Shown here: piece after piece, positions 1 to 8,873 of the stretch
Layout: every line of letters starts with the position of its first letter
How positions within the stretch are numbered: position 1 is the stretch's first letter
Source: Granulicella mallensis MP5ACTX8
GTDB taxonomy: Bacteria > Acidobacteriota > Terriglobia > Terriglobales > Acidobacteriaceae
Direction of reading: 5' to 3'
Length of the DNA: 64,000 nucleotides
NCBI RefSeq assembly: GCF_000178955.2
Contig: NC_016631.1
Span: 2,914,001 to 2,978,000 of the forward strand
Notes under the pieces: generated by a model
The model's input: the letters and a program-made list of their open reading frames with translations, nothing else
Told to the model about the DNA's origin: nothing
The model's database searches: none
Made by a program: the position numbers and the translations under genes

Positions 1-1793
1 TCGGCGGAGCGAATGACGTCGGGATCGTGCTCGACGACGAGGATCGTATTGCCGAGGTCGCGGAGCTCTTCCATGATCGTGACGAGCTTCGCGGTATCGC
101 GTGCATGCAGGCCGATGGAGGGCTCGTCGAGCACATAGAGTGCACCGACCAGCCGCGAACCCAGGCTCGTCGCGAGTTGAATGCGCTGCGACTCGCCGCC
201 GCTCAAGGTGGAGCTCAGGCGGTCGAGCGTCAGGTACTCCAGCCCGACCTGCTCGAGAAAGTGCACTCGCTGGCGCACCTCTTCGAGGATCTTTCCTGCG
301 ATCTCAGTCTGTGCAGGCGTGAGCTTCAACCCGTCAAAGAACTCTTCGGCAGCTGTGATCGTCAGAGCGCTGACTTCACAGATATTCCGGCCTTCGATCA
401 GCACGGCACGAGCTTCGGCGCGGAGACGCTGGCCCCGGCAATCAGGGCAGGTGGCGTAGCCGCGATAGCGCGACAGGAAGACGCGCACATGCAGCTTGTA
501 CTTCTTGCGTTCGAGGTCGGCGAAGAAGCCGCGGATGCCGGACCAACTGCCTTGTCCGTCTTCGATGAAGCGCTGCTGTGCCTCGGTCAGGTCGTACCAC
601 GGCACGTCGGTCGGAATGCCGGCGGTCTTAGCCGCGCGCTTCATCTCTCCGTGGTGGGCGCGATACTTCGGCTTCGTCCACGGATCGATCGCACCTTCAT
701 CGAGGGTCTTCGACTTGTCGGGAATGATGAGCCCGGGATCGAAGTCGATGGTGTTGCCGAAACCCTGGCAACGCGGGCACGCGCCGAACGGGTTGTTGAA
801 GCTGAACAGTCTCGGCTCCGGCTCGCGATAGGCGCGATGGCAGGTGGAGCACTCGAATGCTGCTGAGAACCGCAGTGTCTCGGCCTGCTCGTCGTCCTCG
901 CGCGGAACGGTGCGGAAGACGATCTCGCCGGCCTCGCGATAACCCGTCTCGATGGCATCGACCAGGCGGCTGCGAATGTCGATCGACAATGCGAGCCGGT
1001 CCGTGAGCACGTAGATCGGCCGCTTTTCTACAGCACGGAAATCGAGTTCCAGCAGCGATTCGGGGGTAGAGAACTCAACGATACGACCGGAACCTTCACC
1101 ATCTTCAGAGGCCTGCCAGAGCCGGTTGTAGCCACGGCGGCGAAGCTCTCCCAGCCGCTCCTTGATGGCATCAGTTACATCGACCGCGACGGGTGTGGTT
1201 TCTTTCTTTGCCTTGGCTGTTTTCTTTGGAGCCTTCTTTACAGGCGCTCCAGCAGCGGCTTCGGCATCTACAGAAGGCCCCTGCATGGGCTCGAACTTGA
1301 TCTCGCGTCGCACGACAGGGAAGAGTGCATAGACGCGTGTGCCTTCCGGCTGTGCGAGTACGCGGGTTACGATCTCATCCACCGTGTCGTGGCGAACGAT
1401 GCCGCCGCAGTGCAGGCACGTTACCGTTCCGCAGCGGGCATAGAGCAGGCGCAGATAGTCATAGATCTCGGTCGCAGTGGCTACCGTGGAGCGAGGATTG
1501 CGAGTCTGGTTCTTCTGCTTGATCGCAATCGCCGGAGCGAGGCCGTCCATGTGGTCGACGTCGGGCTTTTCGATGCGTTCAAGAAACTGACGAGCATAGG
1601 CCGACAGGCTTTCGACATAGCGGCGCTGACCTTCGGCATACACCGTGTCGAACGCGAGCGAGGATTTGCCCGAGCCGGAGACGCCGCTGACCACGGTCAG
1701 CGAGTTATGCGGAATATCGACGTCGATGCTCTTCAGATTGTGCGTTCGCGCACCGCGAATGACGATCTTGTCGTTAGCTGCCGGTGTTGCCAT
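1..1793 (-). CDS. uvrA: UvrABC excinuclease subunit A (3' end outside window)
   Basis: ATPase subunit that recognises DNA damage in nucleotide excision repair. About 597 codons are visible of a usual ~940; the C-terminal part lies beyond base 1. The start [20 protein letters not shown] leads into the Walker A motif GVSGSGKSS and the typical [17 protein letters not shown] stretch. Two CxxC pairs (CSTC, CPRC) form a zinc module, and [13 protein letters not shown] with a Walker B is read near the edge. Around residues 175-200 (about bases 1195-1270) there is an Ala/Lys/Pro-rich insert, [18 protein letters not shown], which UvrA normally lacks. It starts 3 nt after the lspA stop, so it is last in an ileS-lspA-uvrA chain. 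Identity is secure. Confidence 0.97.
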   Translation of the reverse strand, partial: MATPAANDKIVIRGARTHNLKSIDVDIPHNSLTVVSGVSGSGKSSLAFDTVYAEGQRRYVESLSAYARQFLERIEKPDVDHMDGLAPAIAIKQKNQTRNPRSTVATATEIYDYLRLLYARCGTVTCLHCGGIVRHDTVDEIVTRVLAQPEGTRVYALFPVVRREIKFEPMQGPSVDAEAAAGAPVKKAPKKTAKAKKETTPVAVDVTDAIKERLGELRRRGYNRLWQASEDGEGSGRIVEFSTPESLLELDFRAVEKRPIYVLTDRLALSIDIRSRLVDAIETGYREAGEIVFRTVPREDDEQAETLRFSAAFECSTCHRAYREPEPRLFSFNNPFGACPRCQGFGNTIDFDPGLIIPDKSKTLDEGAIDPWTKPKYRAHHGEMKRAAKTAGIPTDVPWYDLTEAQQRFIEDGQGSWSGIRGFFADLERKKYKLHVRVFLSRYRGYATCPDCRGQRLRAEARAVLIEGRNICEVSALTITAAEEFFDGLKLTPAQTEIAGKILEEVRQRVHFLEQVGLEYLTLDRLSSTLSGGESQRIQLATSLGSRLVGALYVLDEPSIGLHARDTAKLVTIMEELRDLGNTILVVEHDPDVIRSA

Positions 1794-1796
1794 GGA

Positions 1797-2300
1797 TTAG
1801 TTTGCCCTCTGGGGCCGCAGGATCTCAATCAGCAACAGGCACGCGCCCACCACGATGGCCGAATCGGCCACATTGAAGTCCGGCCAGTGATAGTGCACGA
1901 TGTGGACTTCGAGAAAGTCCACGACATGCTTATAGAGAATGCGGTCATAGAGATTGCCGATTGCGCCGCCCAGGATCAGCGCCAACGCAACGGACGTAAG
2001 TGTGAAACTGCGCCCCAGCTTCCACAGGAGCACGAGCACGAGCACGATAGCCGCAACCGAGAAACCGACGAGCAGGTTTCTTACGAACAGGGGAGACTTG
2101 GCGCTCTCAAACATGCTGAAGGCCGCGCCCGTGTTCAGTACATGTGAGAGCCGAAAGACCTTCGGGATGACAACAATCGTGTGACCAATCTTGATATGGG
2201 CTTCGATCCAGGCCTTGGTCAAGCGATCGACAAGAACCACGAGTGCCGACAGTATTAACAGTAACCAGCGCGAGTCGCGCCCCACTGTGCGAGTCGTCAT
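1797..2300 (-). CDS. lspA: Lipoprotein signal peptidase II
   Basis: Inner-membrane aspartyl protease that removes the signal peptide of diacylated prolipoproteins. At 167 aa it has the normal length, with four predicted membrane segments. The family motifs are visible: NTGAAFS near residue 58, then [10 protein letters not shown] with the first catalytic Asp and FNVADSAI with the second. Its ATG shares one base with the ileS TAA stop, implying translational coupling, and uvrA follows after 3 nt. Lipoproteins that would be its substrates occur in the window (at 12.3-12.6 kb and 57.2-59.1 kb). Confidence 0.97.
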   Translation of the reverse strand: MTTRTVGRDSRWLLLILSALVVLVDRLTKAWIEAHIKIGHTIVVIPKVFRLSHVLNTGAAFSMFESAKSPLFVRNLLVGFSVAAIVLVLVLLWKLGRSFTLTSVALALILGGAIGNLYDRILYKHVVDFLEVHIVHYHWPDFNVADSAIVVGACLLLIEILRPQRAN

Positions 2301-5179
2301 TACACAGCCTCCCCGGACATTGCCGGAAAATCAATTGCTTCAAGCGCCTCAGCGCAACGCCCGCAGACCGCGGGCCAACGGGCATCAACACCCACATCGG
2401 GAACGACGCGCCAGCAGCGGCCGCACTTGGTGCCTTCGGCAACAGTGGCCCGGATGAGGATCACTTTGTCTTCATTGGTCGCGCCCACAACCTGCACGCT
2501 GGCTTGCGACACGTTGAAGAACTCCGGCAGAGCCTCTTCGTATTTCACGAGCAGGATGGCATCCGCAGAGCCTTCTTGCGCCATGATTTGGATGCTTGCT
2601 TCGAGAGATTTGCCGATAGCCTTCGATAGTCGCAGAGCCTCGAGTTCGACCATGACAATCGAACGAATGGCCAGCAGCCGTTCCCAGTCAGCCTCGATTC
2701 CCGAGACGGTTCCGGGCACGATCTCCTGCATGGCCGGAAACAACGCCAGATGAACGCTGGAAACACGATCCTCCATCTTCGGCAGGTACTGCCAGACCTC
2801 CTCGGCGGTGAACGAGAGGATCGGTGCGATGAGACGGGTCAAGGCTTCGGCGATGCGCCACAGAGAGGTCTGCGCGCTGCGCCGAGCCTGGCTGTTGGGG
2901 GCAAAGGTGTAGAGCCTGTCCTTGATGACATCGAGGTACATCGCGCTGAGATCGGTGTTGATGAATTCATTCAACGCCTGGTAGGCACGATGGAACTCGA
3001 AGTGGTCATAGGAGTTGCGAATCTTCGCATCGAGCTCGGCCGTACGCGCCAGAATGTACTGATCGAGCGGCTGCAGCGCAGCCCACTCCACCGCGTTCTT
3101 TGCTGGATCGAAGTCGAACAGGTTCGAGAGCAGGAAGCGCAGCGTGTTGCGGAGCTTGCGATAGTTCTCACTCACGCGCTGCATCAGACCTTCGCTGGCG
3201 GCAACATCCTCACGGAAGTCGACGCTTGCCACCCAGAGCCGAATGATCTCGCCGCCCAGGCGGTTCGCGACATCGACGGGATCGACGCCGTTGCCCAGCG
3301 ACTTGGAGAAGGCGCGGCCCTGCTCATCGAGCGTCCAGCCGCTCGTTGCCACGTACTTGTAAGGCGCGGAGTCGCGAATGCCTACGGAGCTCAGCAGGGA
3401 AGAGTGGAACCAGCCGCGATGCTGGTCGCCGCCTTCGGTATAAAGATCGGCGGGCCAGTGCAGTTCAGGTTCGACGTCGAGCACGGCATGCCAGCTCGCA
3501 CCGCTCTCGAACCACACGTCGAGAATGTCCATCTCCTTGCGGAACTGCATGACAGCGCCGCAGCTCTTGCATGAGGTTCCCGCCGGAAGCAGTTGCTCGG
3601 CCGAGTGGGAGTACCAGGCGTCGGCGCCTTCGCTCTGAAACAGCTTGACGATGCTGGCGTTGATCTTTGCGTCGTTCAAGGGCTCGTGGCACTTCTCGCA
3701 GAGGAACACGGCGATGGGCACACCCCAGATGCGCTGCCGCGAGATGCACCAGTCGGGTCGCGTGGCGATCATGTTGGAGATGCGTTCTTCGCCCCACGAT
3801 GGGTCCCAGACCACGCGTTTGATCTCGTCGAGCGCACGCTCACGGAACGTCGTGCCCGCGCCCTTGGGCGAGAGTACGGGCGTCTCCATGCCGATGAACC
3901 ACTGCTCCGTTGCACGGAAGATCAGCGGATTGTGGCAGCGCCAGCAGTGCGGATACTTGTGCTCCAGGTTGTGTCGGCCCATCAGCGCGGTTTTTGTCGC
4001 CACCAGCTCGATGATCGGCGCATTCGCCTTATGGACGAACAGGCCGTCGTACTCCGGAAGGCCGTTGCGCAGCTTGCCGTGAGCATCGACGTTGCAGGTC
4101 AGAGGCAGATCGTAGCGCTGGCCTGTTGTAAAGTCGTCCGGGCCGTGCGCGGGAGCGGTATGTACGGCTCCGGTGCCTTGTTCGGTGGTGACGTAATCGG
4201 CGTTGACACCGAGAATCTGGCGATCGAGGAACGGGTGCGCGAAAGTCACGCGGTCCAGCTTCGATCCGGGGAAGCTGGCGATCTCGACTGCGGTCTTCAG
4301 ATCACCGATGAGATTGCACGGTAACCGCACGTCTTCCAGGAGGGCTTTTGCGACAATGTAGACGCCTGAAACGTCATCAATCGCGACGTACTCAATCTCC
4401 GGATTGAAGGCGACAGCCACCGAGGCGGGCAGAGTCCAGGGCGTCGTCGTCCAGATGATGGTGTAGACCTCTTTGCCCGCCAGCCGGGGATCGATATTCT
4501 CGGGGGCGCTCGTCAGCTTGTAGCGGACATAGACGCTGGGCGAGGTGTGCATCTCATACTCCACCTCGGCCTCAGCCAGCGCCGTGTGGTCATGAGAGCA
4601 CCAGTAGACCGGCTTCAGTCCCTTGTAGACGTAGCCCTTTTCGTAGAACCCGTAGAACGTCTCGAGGATGCTGGCCTCATAGGGGAAGTCCATGGTGGCA
4701 TAGGGTTTAGCCCAACGCCCGAAGACCCCCAGCCGCTTGAACTGCGAGCGCTGCAGGTCGATAAACTTCGCCGCGTACTCGCGGCAGGCCTTGCGGACGG
4801 CGACCGGGTCCATCTCCAGCTTTTTGCCGCCCAGCTTCTCGTCGACCTTGATCTCGATGGGAAGGCCATGGCAGTCCCAGCCGGGAACGTAGGGGGCATC
4901 GAAGCCGGCCATCGTCTTAGTCTTGACGACGAAGTCTTTGATGCACTTATTCAGGGCGTGGCCCAGGTGAATCGCGCCATTGGCGTAGGGCGGGCCATCG
5001 TGCAGGATGTACTTCGGGGCGCCTTCGCGCGCGGCCCGAATCTTGGCATACAGATCGTCGGCGTCCCACTGCGCCAGACGTGTAGGCTCATTCTGCGGAA
5101 GGTTCGCCTTCATGGCGAAATCCGTCTTCGGCAGGTTGAGCGTGCTCTTCAAGGTCTTCGTTTCAGGAACTTCCGGCAT
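2300..5179 (-). CDS. ileS: Isoleucyl-tRNA synthetase
   Basis: Charges tRNA-Ile with isoleucine in the cytoplasm. The class I signature HLGH is in PYANGAIHLGHALNK. The KMSKS loop reads AFSKSLGN, with Phe for Met. The editing (CP1) domain is complete, and a C-terminal zinc module CGRCW...CGRC closes the protein. I place the start at MPEVPETK (959 aa) because GGAG lies 7 nt upstream; an in-frame ATG at 5209 would add ten residues with no clear ribosome site. First gene of the ileS-lspA-uvrA chain; no T-box-like leader was recognised in the 260 bp upstream. Confidence 0.97.
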   Translation of the reverse strand: MPEVPETKTLKSTLNLPKTDFAMKANLPQNEPTRLAQWDADDLYAKIRAAREGAPKYILHDGPPYANGAIHLGHALNKCIKDFVVKTKTMAGFDAPYVPGWDCHGLPIEIKVDEKLGGKKLEMDPVAVRKACREYAAKFIDLQRSQFKRLGVFGRWAKPYATMDFPYEASILETFYGFYEKGYVYKGLKPVYWCSHDHTALAEAEVEYEMHTSPSVYVRYKLTSAPENIDPRLAGKEVYTIIWTTTPWTLPASVAVAFNPEIEYVAIDDVSGVYIVAKALLEDVRLPCNLIGDLKTAVEIASFPGSKLDRVTFAHPFLDRQILGVNADYVTTEQGTGAVHTAPAHGPDDFTTGQRYDLPLTCNVDAHGKLRNGLPEYDGLFVHKANAPIIELVATKTALMGRHNLEHKYPHCWRCHNPLIFRATEQWFIGMETPVLSPKGAGTTFRERALDEIKRVVWDPSWGEERISNMIATRPDWCISRQRIWGVPIAVFLCEKCHEPLNDAKINASIVKLFQSEGADAWYSHSAEQLLPAGTSCKSCGAVMQFRKEMDILDVWFESGASWHAVLDVEPELHWPADLYTEGGDQHRGWFHSSLLSSVGIRDSAPYKYVATSGWTLDEQGRAFSKSLGNGVDPVDVANRLGGEIIRLWVASVDFREDVAASEGLMQRVSENYRKLRNTLRFLLSNLFDFDPAKNAVEWAALQPLDQYILARTAELDAKIRNSYDHFEFHRAYQALNEFINTDLSAMYLDVIKDRLYTFAPNSQARRSAQTSLWRIAEALTRLIAPILSFTAEEVWQYLPKMEDRVSSVHLALFPAMQEIVPGTVSGIEADWERLLAIRSIVMVELEALRLSKAIGKSLEASIQIMAQEGSADAILLVKYEEALPEFFNVSQASVQVVGATNEDKVILIRATVAEGTKCGRCWRVVPDVGVDARWPAVCGRCAEALEAIDFPAMSGEAV

Positions 5180-5439
5180 CCAGCTCTCCATCATTCGCGC
5201 GGCACCCATAGAACAGAGCCAGGCAACCCAACGCGCAAACTCTTATTGTAAAGTCAGCGGAGACATAGTTGCTGCGAGGGAGACCTCTTGCGGGTACTCT
5301 GCGTCTAAAAGAAAGCAGGAACGGGGACATAGTTTGTAGAATGAATCCCTGTGTGCGAATACCTTTCCGGTGCGGCATGGCAGACCGCAGTACACAAAAT
5401 ATTGTTTCAGTCTGGAAGAAGCTTCTCGTTTTGTAACTT

Positions 5440-6417
5440 ATGGCCGATACCGATATCCTCCCCCCCGACAACCCCCAACACGCTGACGCGTCCCTTCGTC
5501 CAGCCGATGAAGCACTGCATCTGACCGGCGAGATCAAGGAAGAAGGCGTCTTTGCCTCTCTCGTATCCAGCTTTCGCGATGTTTTTTTTCCGGTTAAACT
5601 GCCTCCTCTCGTGCTCCAGTCCAAGCCGGTGGCCGTCGTGGATCCCATGGCTACCAAGCGGAGCCCTGCCTCGACCGCGGGTGCGGTGGCCCTTCACGTC
5701 GTCGCTATTCTTCTGATCGCGCTCCTGATAGCGCATCAGGTCCATATCGCGCCGCCGGTCAAGAAGACGATGGTTCTGACGGATATCGTCCCACCCCCAC
5801 CGCCCCCTGTAGCTCCGAGACCCTCCCAGATTGGCGGCGGCGGCGGACAGCATGACCTTGCACCGGTGACGCAGGGGCATCTGCCGAAGCTGGCTCAGCA
5901 GCAGATTGTTCCACCCAAGGCTCCTCCCACCATCGCTCCCAAGCTGGCTGTTGAGCCTACGGTCGTCGTTCAGCCCGACCTGAAGATGGCCAACAACACG
6001 ATGCCGAACATTGGCGCGCCTAATTCGACGCTCAAGGGCTTTTCGATGGGCAACGGCAACGGCTCTGGCATCGGTTCAGGCAATGGCAACGGCATTGGGC
6101 CGGGTTCCGGAGGCAATACGGGCGGTGGCGTTATGCATCCGGGCGGCGCGGTCAAGGCTCCCATCCCAATCTTTACTCCTGACCCCGAGTTCTCGGAAGA
6201 GGCCCGCAAAGCCAAGTTTTCAGGCAATGTTGTGGTCTATCTGTGGGTCGACGAGCAGGGAAATCCGTCCCATATCAAGGTCTCTCGCGGCGTAGGCATG
6301 GGACTGGATGAGAAGGCTATCGAAGCCGTTCGCCAGTACAAGTTCAAGCCGGCGATGCTCAACGGCAAGCCTGTCAAGGTAGATATGTACGTTGAGGTGA
6401 ACTTCCAGATCTTCTAA
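5440..6417 (+). CDS. TonB-family energy transducer
   Basis: 325 aa. A cytoplasmic N-terminus of about 75 residues is followed by one membrane helix (AVALHVVAILLIALLIAHQV), a Pro-rich periplasmic stretch, a Gly/Asn/Ser-rich linker around residues 200-225, and a C-terminal TonB domain. The last 80 residues have the FTPDPEFSEEARKAKFSGNV and LDEKAIEAVRQYKFKPA signatures. It should couple the proton-motive force to outer-membrane receptors; the Oar-like receptor at 36-39 kb is a plausible type of client, but no exbB/exbD is adjacent. The 80-residue cytoplasmic extension is longer than in classical TonB. A strong hairpin terminator follows the stop. Confidence 0.88.
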   Translation: MADTDILPPDNPQHADASLRPADEALHLTGEIKEEGVFASLVSSFRDVFFPVKLPPLVLQSKPVAVVDPMATKRSPASTAGAVALHVVAILLIALLIAHQVHIAPPVKKTMVLTDIVPPPPPPVAPRPSQIGGGGGQHDLAPVTQGHLPKLAQQQIVPPKAPPTIAPKLAVEPTVVVQPDLKMANNTMPNIGAPNSTLKGFSMGNGNGSGIGSGNGNGIGPGSGGNTGGGVMHPGGAVKAPIPIFTPDPEFSEEARKAKFSGNVVVYLWVDEQGNPSHIKVSRGVGMGLDEKAIEAVRQYKFKPAMLNGKPVKVDMYVEVNFQIF

Positions 6418-6437
6418 GGTATTGATGCCAGTACAAG

Positions 6438-6483
6438 AAAAAGCCAGGTTTCGCCATACCACGATGGCGAAACCTGGCTTTTT
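6438..6483. terminator. Bidirectional intrinsic terminator
   Basis: A perfect 20-bp stem (AAAAAGCCAGGTTTCGCCAT and its complement) with a 6-nt loop ends in T on both strands. It separates the convergent TonB-like gene (+) and CYTH gene (-) and can serve both. Confidence 0.92.
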
Positions 6484-6491
6484 CAGGGAAT

Positions 6492-7082
6492 CTATCCGTG
6501 AGTTACGAGGGCTCCGGCCTCTGCGAAGGTCAGGTTTTCAGCAGGACTGCCCGTTGCTTCCTTCCAGGCGTTGAAGAGTGCCCCATAGCTCAGGGTGGAG
6601 CAGGTCTCGGGATCGATGCCTAGTTGCTGCAGTACAGCATCAATCCAGGCCGGCTCGCCCTCCAGTTCGGCCCACACGCCGATAGGGGTTTCGTCAAGCA
6701 CAAGGTGTCCGCCGCCTTCCGCTACCCACTCGGTTCGGTACTTCTCATAACGGAATACCGAAGCGTAACCCAACTGGTTGAAGATCTCTGCAAGCGCCTC
6801 GGCATCTTCTACGACACTCTCGGTCTCGATCCGCGTCTTATAGCGCGCACCCGCGTCCCCATTGGTCGATTGCCGTTTGTGGGTCACCGTATTGCGAGTG
6901 CCGTATTGCCGCAATCGCAAGAGTTGTTTGCCGGCACGCAACGTGCGTTCCGGGGTGTCATAGAGAGTGTTGCTCTCGAAGGTTCGTTCCGTTTCGAGCC
7001 GAAAACCAAGCTCACTTGCGGATGACCGGAACCTCCGTTCATCCGTCACAGGAAACTTCAGTTCGATCTCCGCACCGTGCAT
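6492..7082 (-). CDS. CYTH-domain protein (CyaB / triphosphatase-like)
   Basis: 196 aa, a single CYTH domain. The defining ExExK motif is at the extreme N-terminus (EIELKFP). The alternating basic and acidic tunnel strands are recognisable: LLRLRQYG, THKRQ, YKTRIETE, RYEKYRTEW and LVLDETPIGVWAELEGE. The family includes class IV adenylate cyclases and thiamine/inorganic triphosphatases, and the sequence alone does not decide between them. Shares the terminator at 6438-6483 with the convergent TonB-like gene and is divergent from sua5/tsaC, with 84 bp between starts. Confidence 0.85.
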   Translation of the reverse strand: MHGAEIELKFPVTDERRFRSSASELGFRLETERTFESNTLYDTPERTLRAGKQLLRLRQYGTRNTVTHKRQSTNGDAGARYKTRIETESVVEDAEALAEIFNQLGYASVFRYEKYRTEWVAEGGGHLVLDETPIGVWAELEGEPAWIDAVLQQLGIDPETCSTLSYGALFNAWKEATGSPAENLTFAEAGALVTHG

Positions 7083-7166
7083 GCGGTTCAGTATACGTTC
7101 GGTTGGGGCATGATAGGCCCACTATCCTAAAAGAAACATAGAGAGCCGGATATCCTGAAAGAACCT

Positions 7167-8198
7167 ATGACGACGCTCCACCTCCACGCCGAAGACCCAG
7201 GGGATGTCTCCCGTGCCGCCGACCTGCTGCGTTCCGGCGGAACGGTGGCCTTTGCCACGGAGACGGTCTACGGCCTGGGCGCCGATGCGCTTTCCGAGGC
7301 GGCTGTGGCCAGGATCTTCGAGGCCAAGCAGCGCCCCTCCTGGGATCCACTCATCGTTCATCTTGCCTCTGCGACGGAGATTTCTTCGATTACAAACGTG
7401 GAAGGGGAATTGCAGCGCCGTGTCAATCTTCTGGCGGAGACGTTCTGGCCTGGGCCGCTTACGCTTCTGCTGCCGCGTAAAGTTGTTGTGCCGGACTCGG
7501 TTACAGCGGGCAGGCCGCTCGTAGGAGTGCGCGTCCCCTCGCATCCAGCGGCACTTGCTTTGCTTCAGGCTGCTGGCTTACCCATCGCCGCCCCCAGTGC
7601 CAATACCTTCGGTCATACGAGCCCTACGACGGCTGCCCACGTCCTGGCCGATCTGGAGGGGCGCATCGACGCGGTGCTCGACGCAGGCCCCACGTCCGTT
7701 GGGTTGGAATCTACAGTGCTCGATCCGGCACAGACGCCGATGGTGCTGTATCGCCCGGGTGCCGTCACGGCAGAACAGATTGCTGCTGCGACGGGCGTGC
7801 CCGTTGAAATCTTTCGCGTGGCTGGAATGTCGACAGCGCAGCCGAAAGAATCCCTGCCTTCTCCGGGCGTCGGTATTCGGCATTATGCCCCGCGGGCACG
7901 GTTGATCCTGGTGGAAGGTTCTGAGGAGGCGTTGAGGCAGACGTTGCGGGAGGTGTTGTCTCAAGGGGGAGAACGGGTCGGCGTGCTTCTACCCGATGGC
8001 TGGCGGCTCGATGCCGTAGCCCTGGTTGAACCCTGGGCTGCGTGGGAGGATCAGGCTGCTCTGGCTGCTGCGTTGTTTGCCGGTCTGCGGGCGCTCGACG
8101 ATCGTGGAGCCACGATCATTCTCTGCCCGCTGCCGCTCTCCGGTGGTCTCAAGGACGCGATTCGCGATCGGTTGGAGAAGGCGGCGCGACAGGCGTAG
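7167..8198 (+). CDS. L-threonylcarbamoyladenylate synthase (Sua5 type)
   Basis: Makes threonylcarbamoyl-AMP from threonine, bicarbonate and ATP for the t6A37 modification of ANN-decoding tRNAs. At 343 aa it has the YrdC domain (about 10-200) plus a C-terminal Sua5 domain joined by SPGVGIRHYAPRA, so it is the long Sua5 form rather than the short TsaC. Motifs include GGTVAFATETVYGLGADA, KQRPSWDPLIVHL and APSANTFGHTSPT. Its TAG stop forms the first bases of the palindromic element at 8196-8310. Confidence 0.93.
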   Translation: MTTLHLHAEDPGDVSRAADLLRSGGTVAFATETVYGLGADALSEAAVARIFEAKQRPSWDPLIVHLASATEISSITNVEGELQRRVNLLAETFWPGPLTLLLPRKVVVPDSVTAGRPLVGVRVPSHPAALALLQAAGLPIAAPSANTFGHTSPTTAAHVLADLEGRIDAVLDAGPTSVGLESTVLDPAQTPMVLYRPGAVTAEQIAAATGVPVEIFRVAGMSTAQPKESLPSPGVGIRHYAPRARLILVEGSEEALRQTLREVLSQGGERVGVLLPDGWRLDAVALVEPWAAWEDQAALAAALFAGLRALDDRGATIILCPLPLSGGLKDAIRDRLEKAARQA

Positions 8199-8310
8199 AG
8201 CAAATCTCCTGGAGGTGTATCGCGAAACCACGATACTTATGGCCGTTTTTCCCCAGAAAAACGGTACTGCACGCCCGATTCAACTTCCCAGCCACAGGAG
8301 ATTTGCTCTA
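8196..8310. repeat. Nested palindromic intergenic element
   Basis: A perfect 16-bp outer inverted repeat, TAGAGCAAATCTCCTG (8196-8211) with its complement at 8295-8310, encloses two smaller hairpins: GTATCG/CGATAC (8217-8222, 8231-8236) and CCGTTTTTC/GAAAAACGG (8243-8251, 8256-8264). It fills the gap between the convergent sua5-type gene and hfq and includes the stop codon of the former. There is no open frame inside. It looks like a small mobile or REP/MITE-type element, or a complex bidirectional terminator; only the structure is directly visible. Confidence 0.8.
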
Positions 8311-8314
8311 GACG

Positions 8315-8704
8315 CTACTTCATGACGCTCTTGCCCGCCAAGGCTTCACTGGCCTTGTACATGTACTTGATGCCGCTCTTGTAGATCATCATCCGCCGCC
8401 GTCCGGCCTTGAGCTTTACGACGCACTTGTCGTACCACTCAATGACACCGTTGATCTCCTCGCCATCTTCGAGCACGACGGTCATCTCGGTGTGCTGCTG
8501 CACCTGCTTCTGGAAGTAGAAGACTTCGGCGTGGGAGCTCTCAGGAACGCTATGCGTATCGGACATCGCATGGGTTAACGGATCGTCGCTGTGCAGGGAA
8601 TCGCGCCGCTGATTGCCAATCGGCAGATGGGGGCGCACGAGCTTGCGTGTCCCATTGAAGGCGCTAGCTTCGGCCTTGCGTGCGATCTCGGTCAAATCGT
8701 TCAA
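8315..8704 (-). CDS. hfq: Hfq-like RNA chaperone with N-terminal extension
   Basis: 129 aa. The last 70 residues form an Sm/Hfq fold: FYFQKQVQQHTEMTVVLEDG, then GVIEWYDKCVVKL (Sm1) and MMIYKSGIKYMYK in the place of the Sm2 YKHA motif. Hfq normally pairs small RNAs with mRNAs as a hexamer. Departures from the classical protein are an extension of about 60 residues that begins FNGTRKLVRPHLP, and replacement of the conserved YKHA by YKSG. The start is a TTG with GGAG 6 nt upstream; a later ATG (MSDTHSVPESS) would give a more usual length. Other Sm-like functions cannot be excluded. Confidence 0.78.
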   Translation of the reverse strand: MNDLTEIARKAEASAFNGTRKLVRPHLPIGNQRRDSLHSDDPLTHAMSDTHSVPESSHAEVFYFQKQVQQHTEMTVVLEDGEEINGVIEWYDKCVVKLKAGRRRMMIYKSGIKYMYKASEALAGKSVMK

Positions 8705-8873
8705 TATCCTCTCCGGTTCAAAACCTGCCCGCGTCTGGAGCGACGCGAAGCGGCGTGTTTCAGCACGGCGCGGGGCCGCACAAGATTAACGTTGTAGAGC
8801 AATCGTTGTACGGAAGACGCGCTACAGCGTCGAATGGTTTCGCAGAAAATGCGAAGTCTATACAAGGATATTC

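Noticed and set aside
27-866. Long plus-strand frame opposite uvrA
   Set aside because: It is antisense to clear UvrA motifs and has no recognisable product; a shadow of the GC-rich coding strand.
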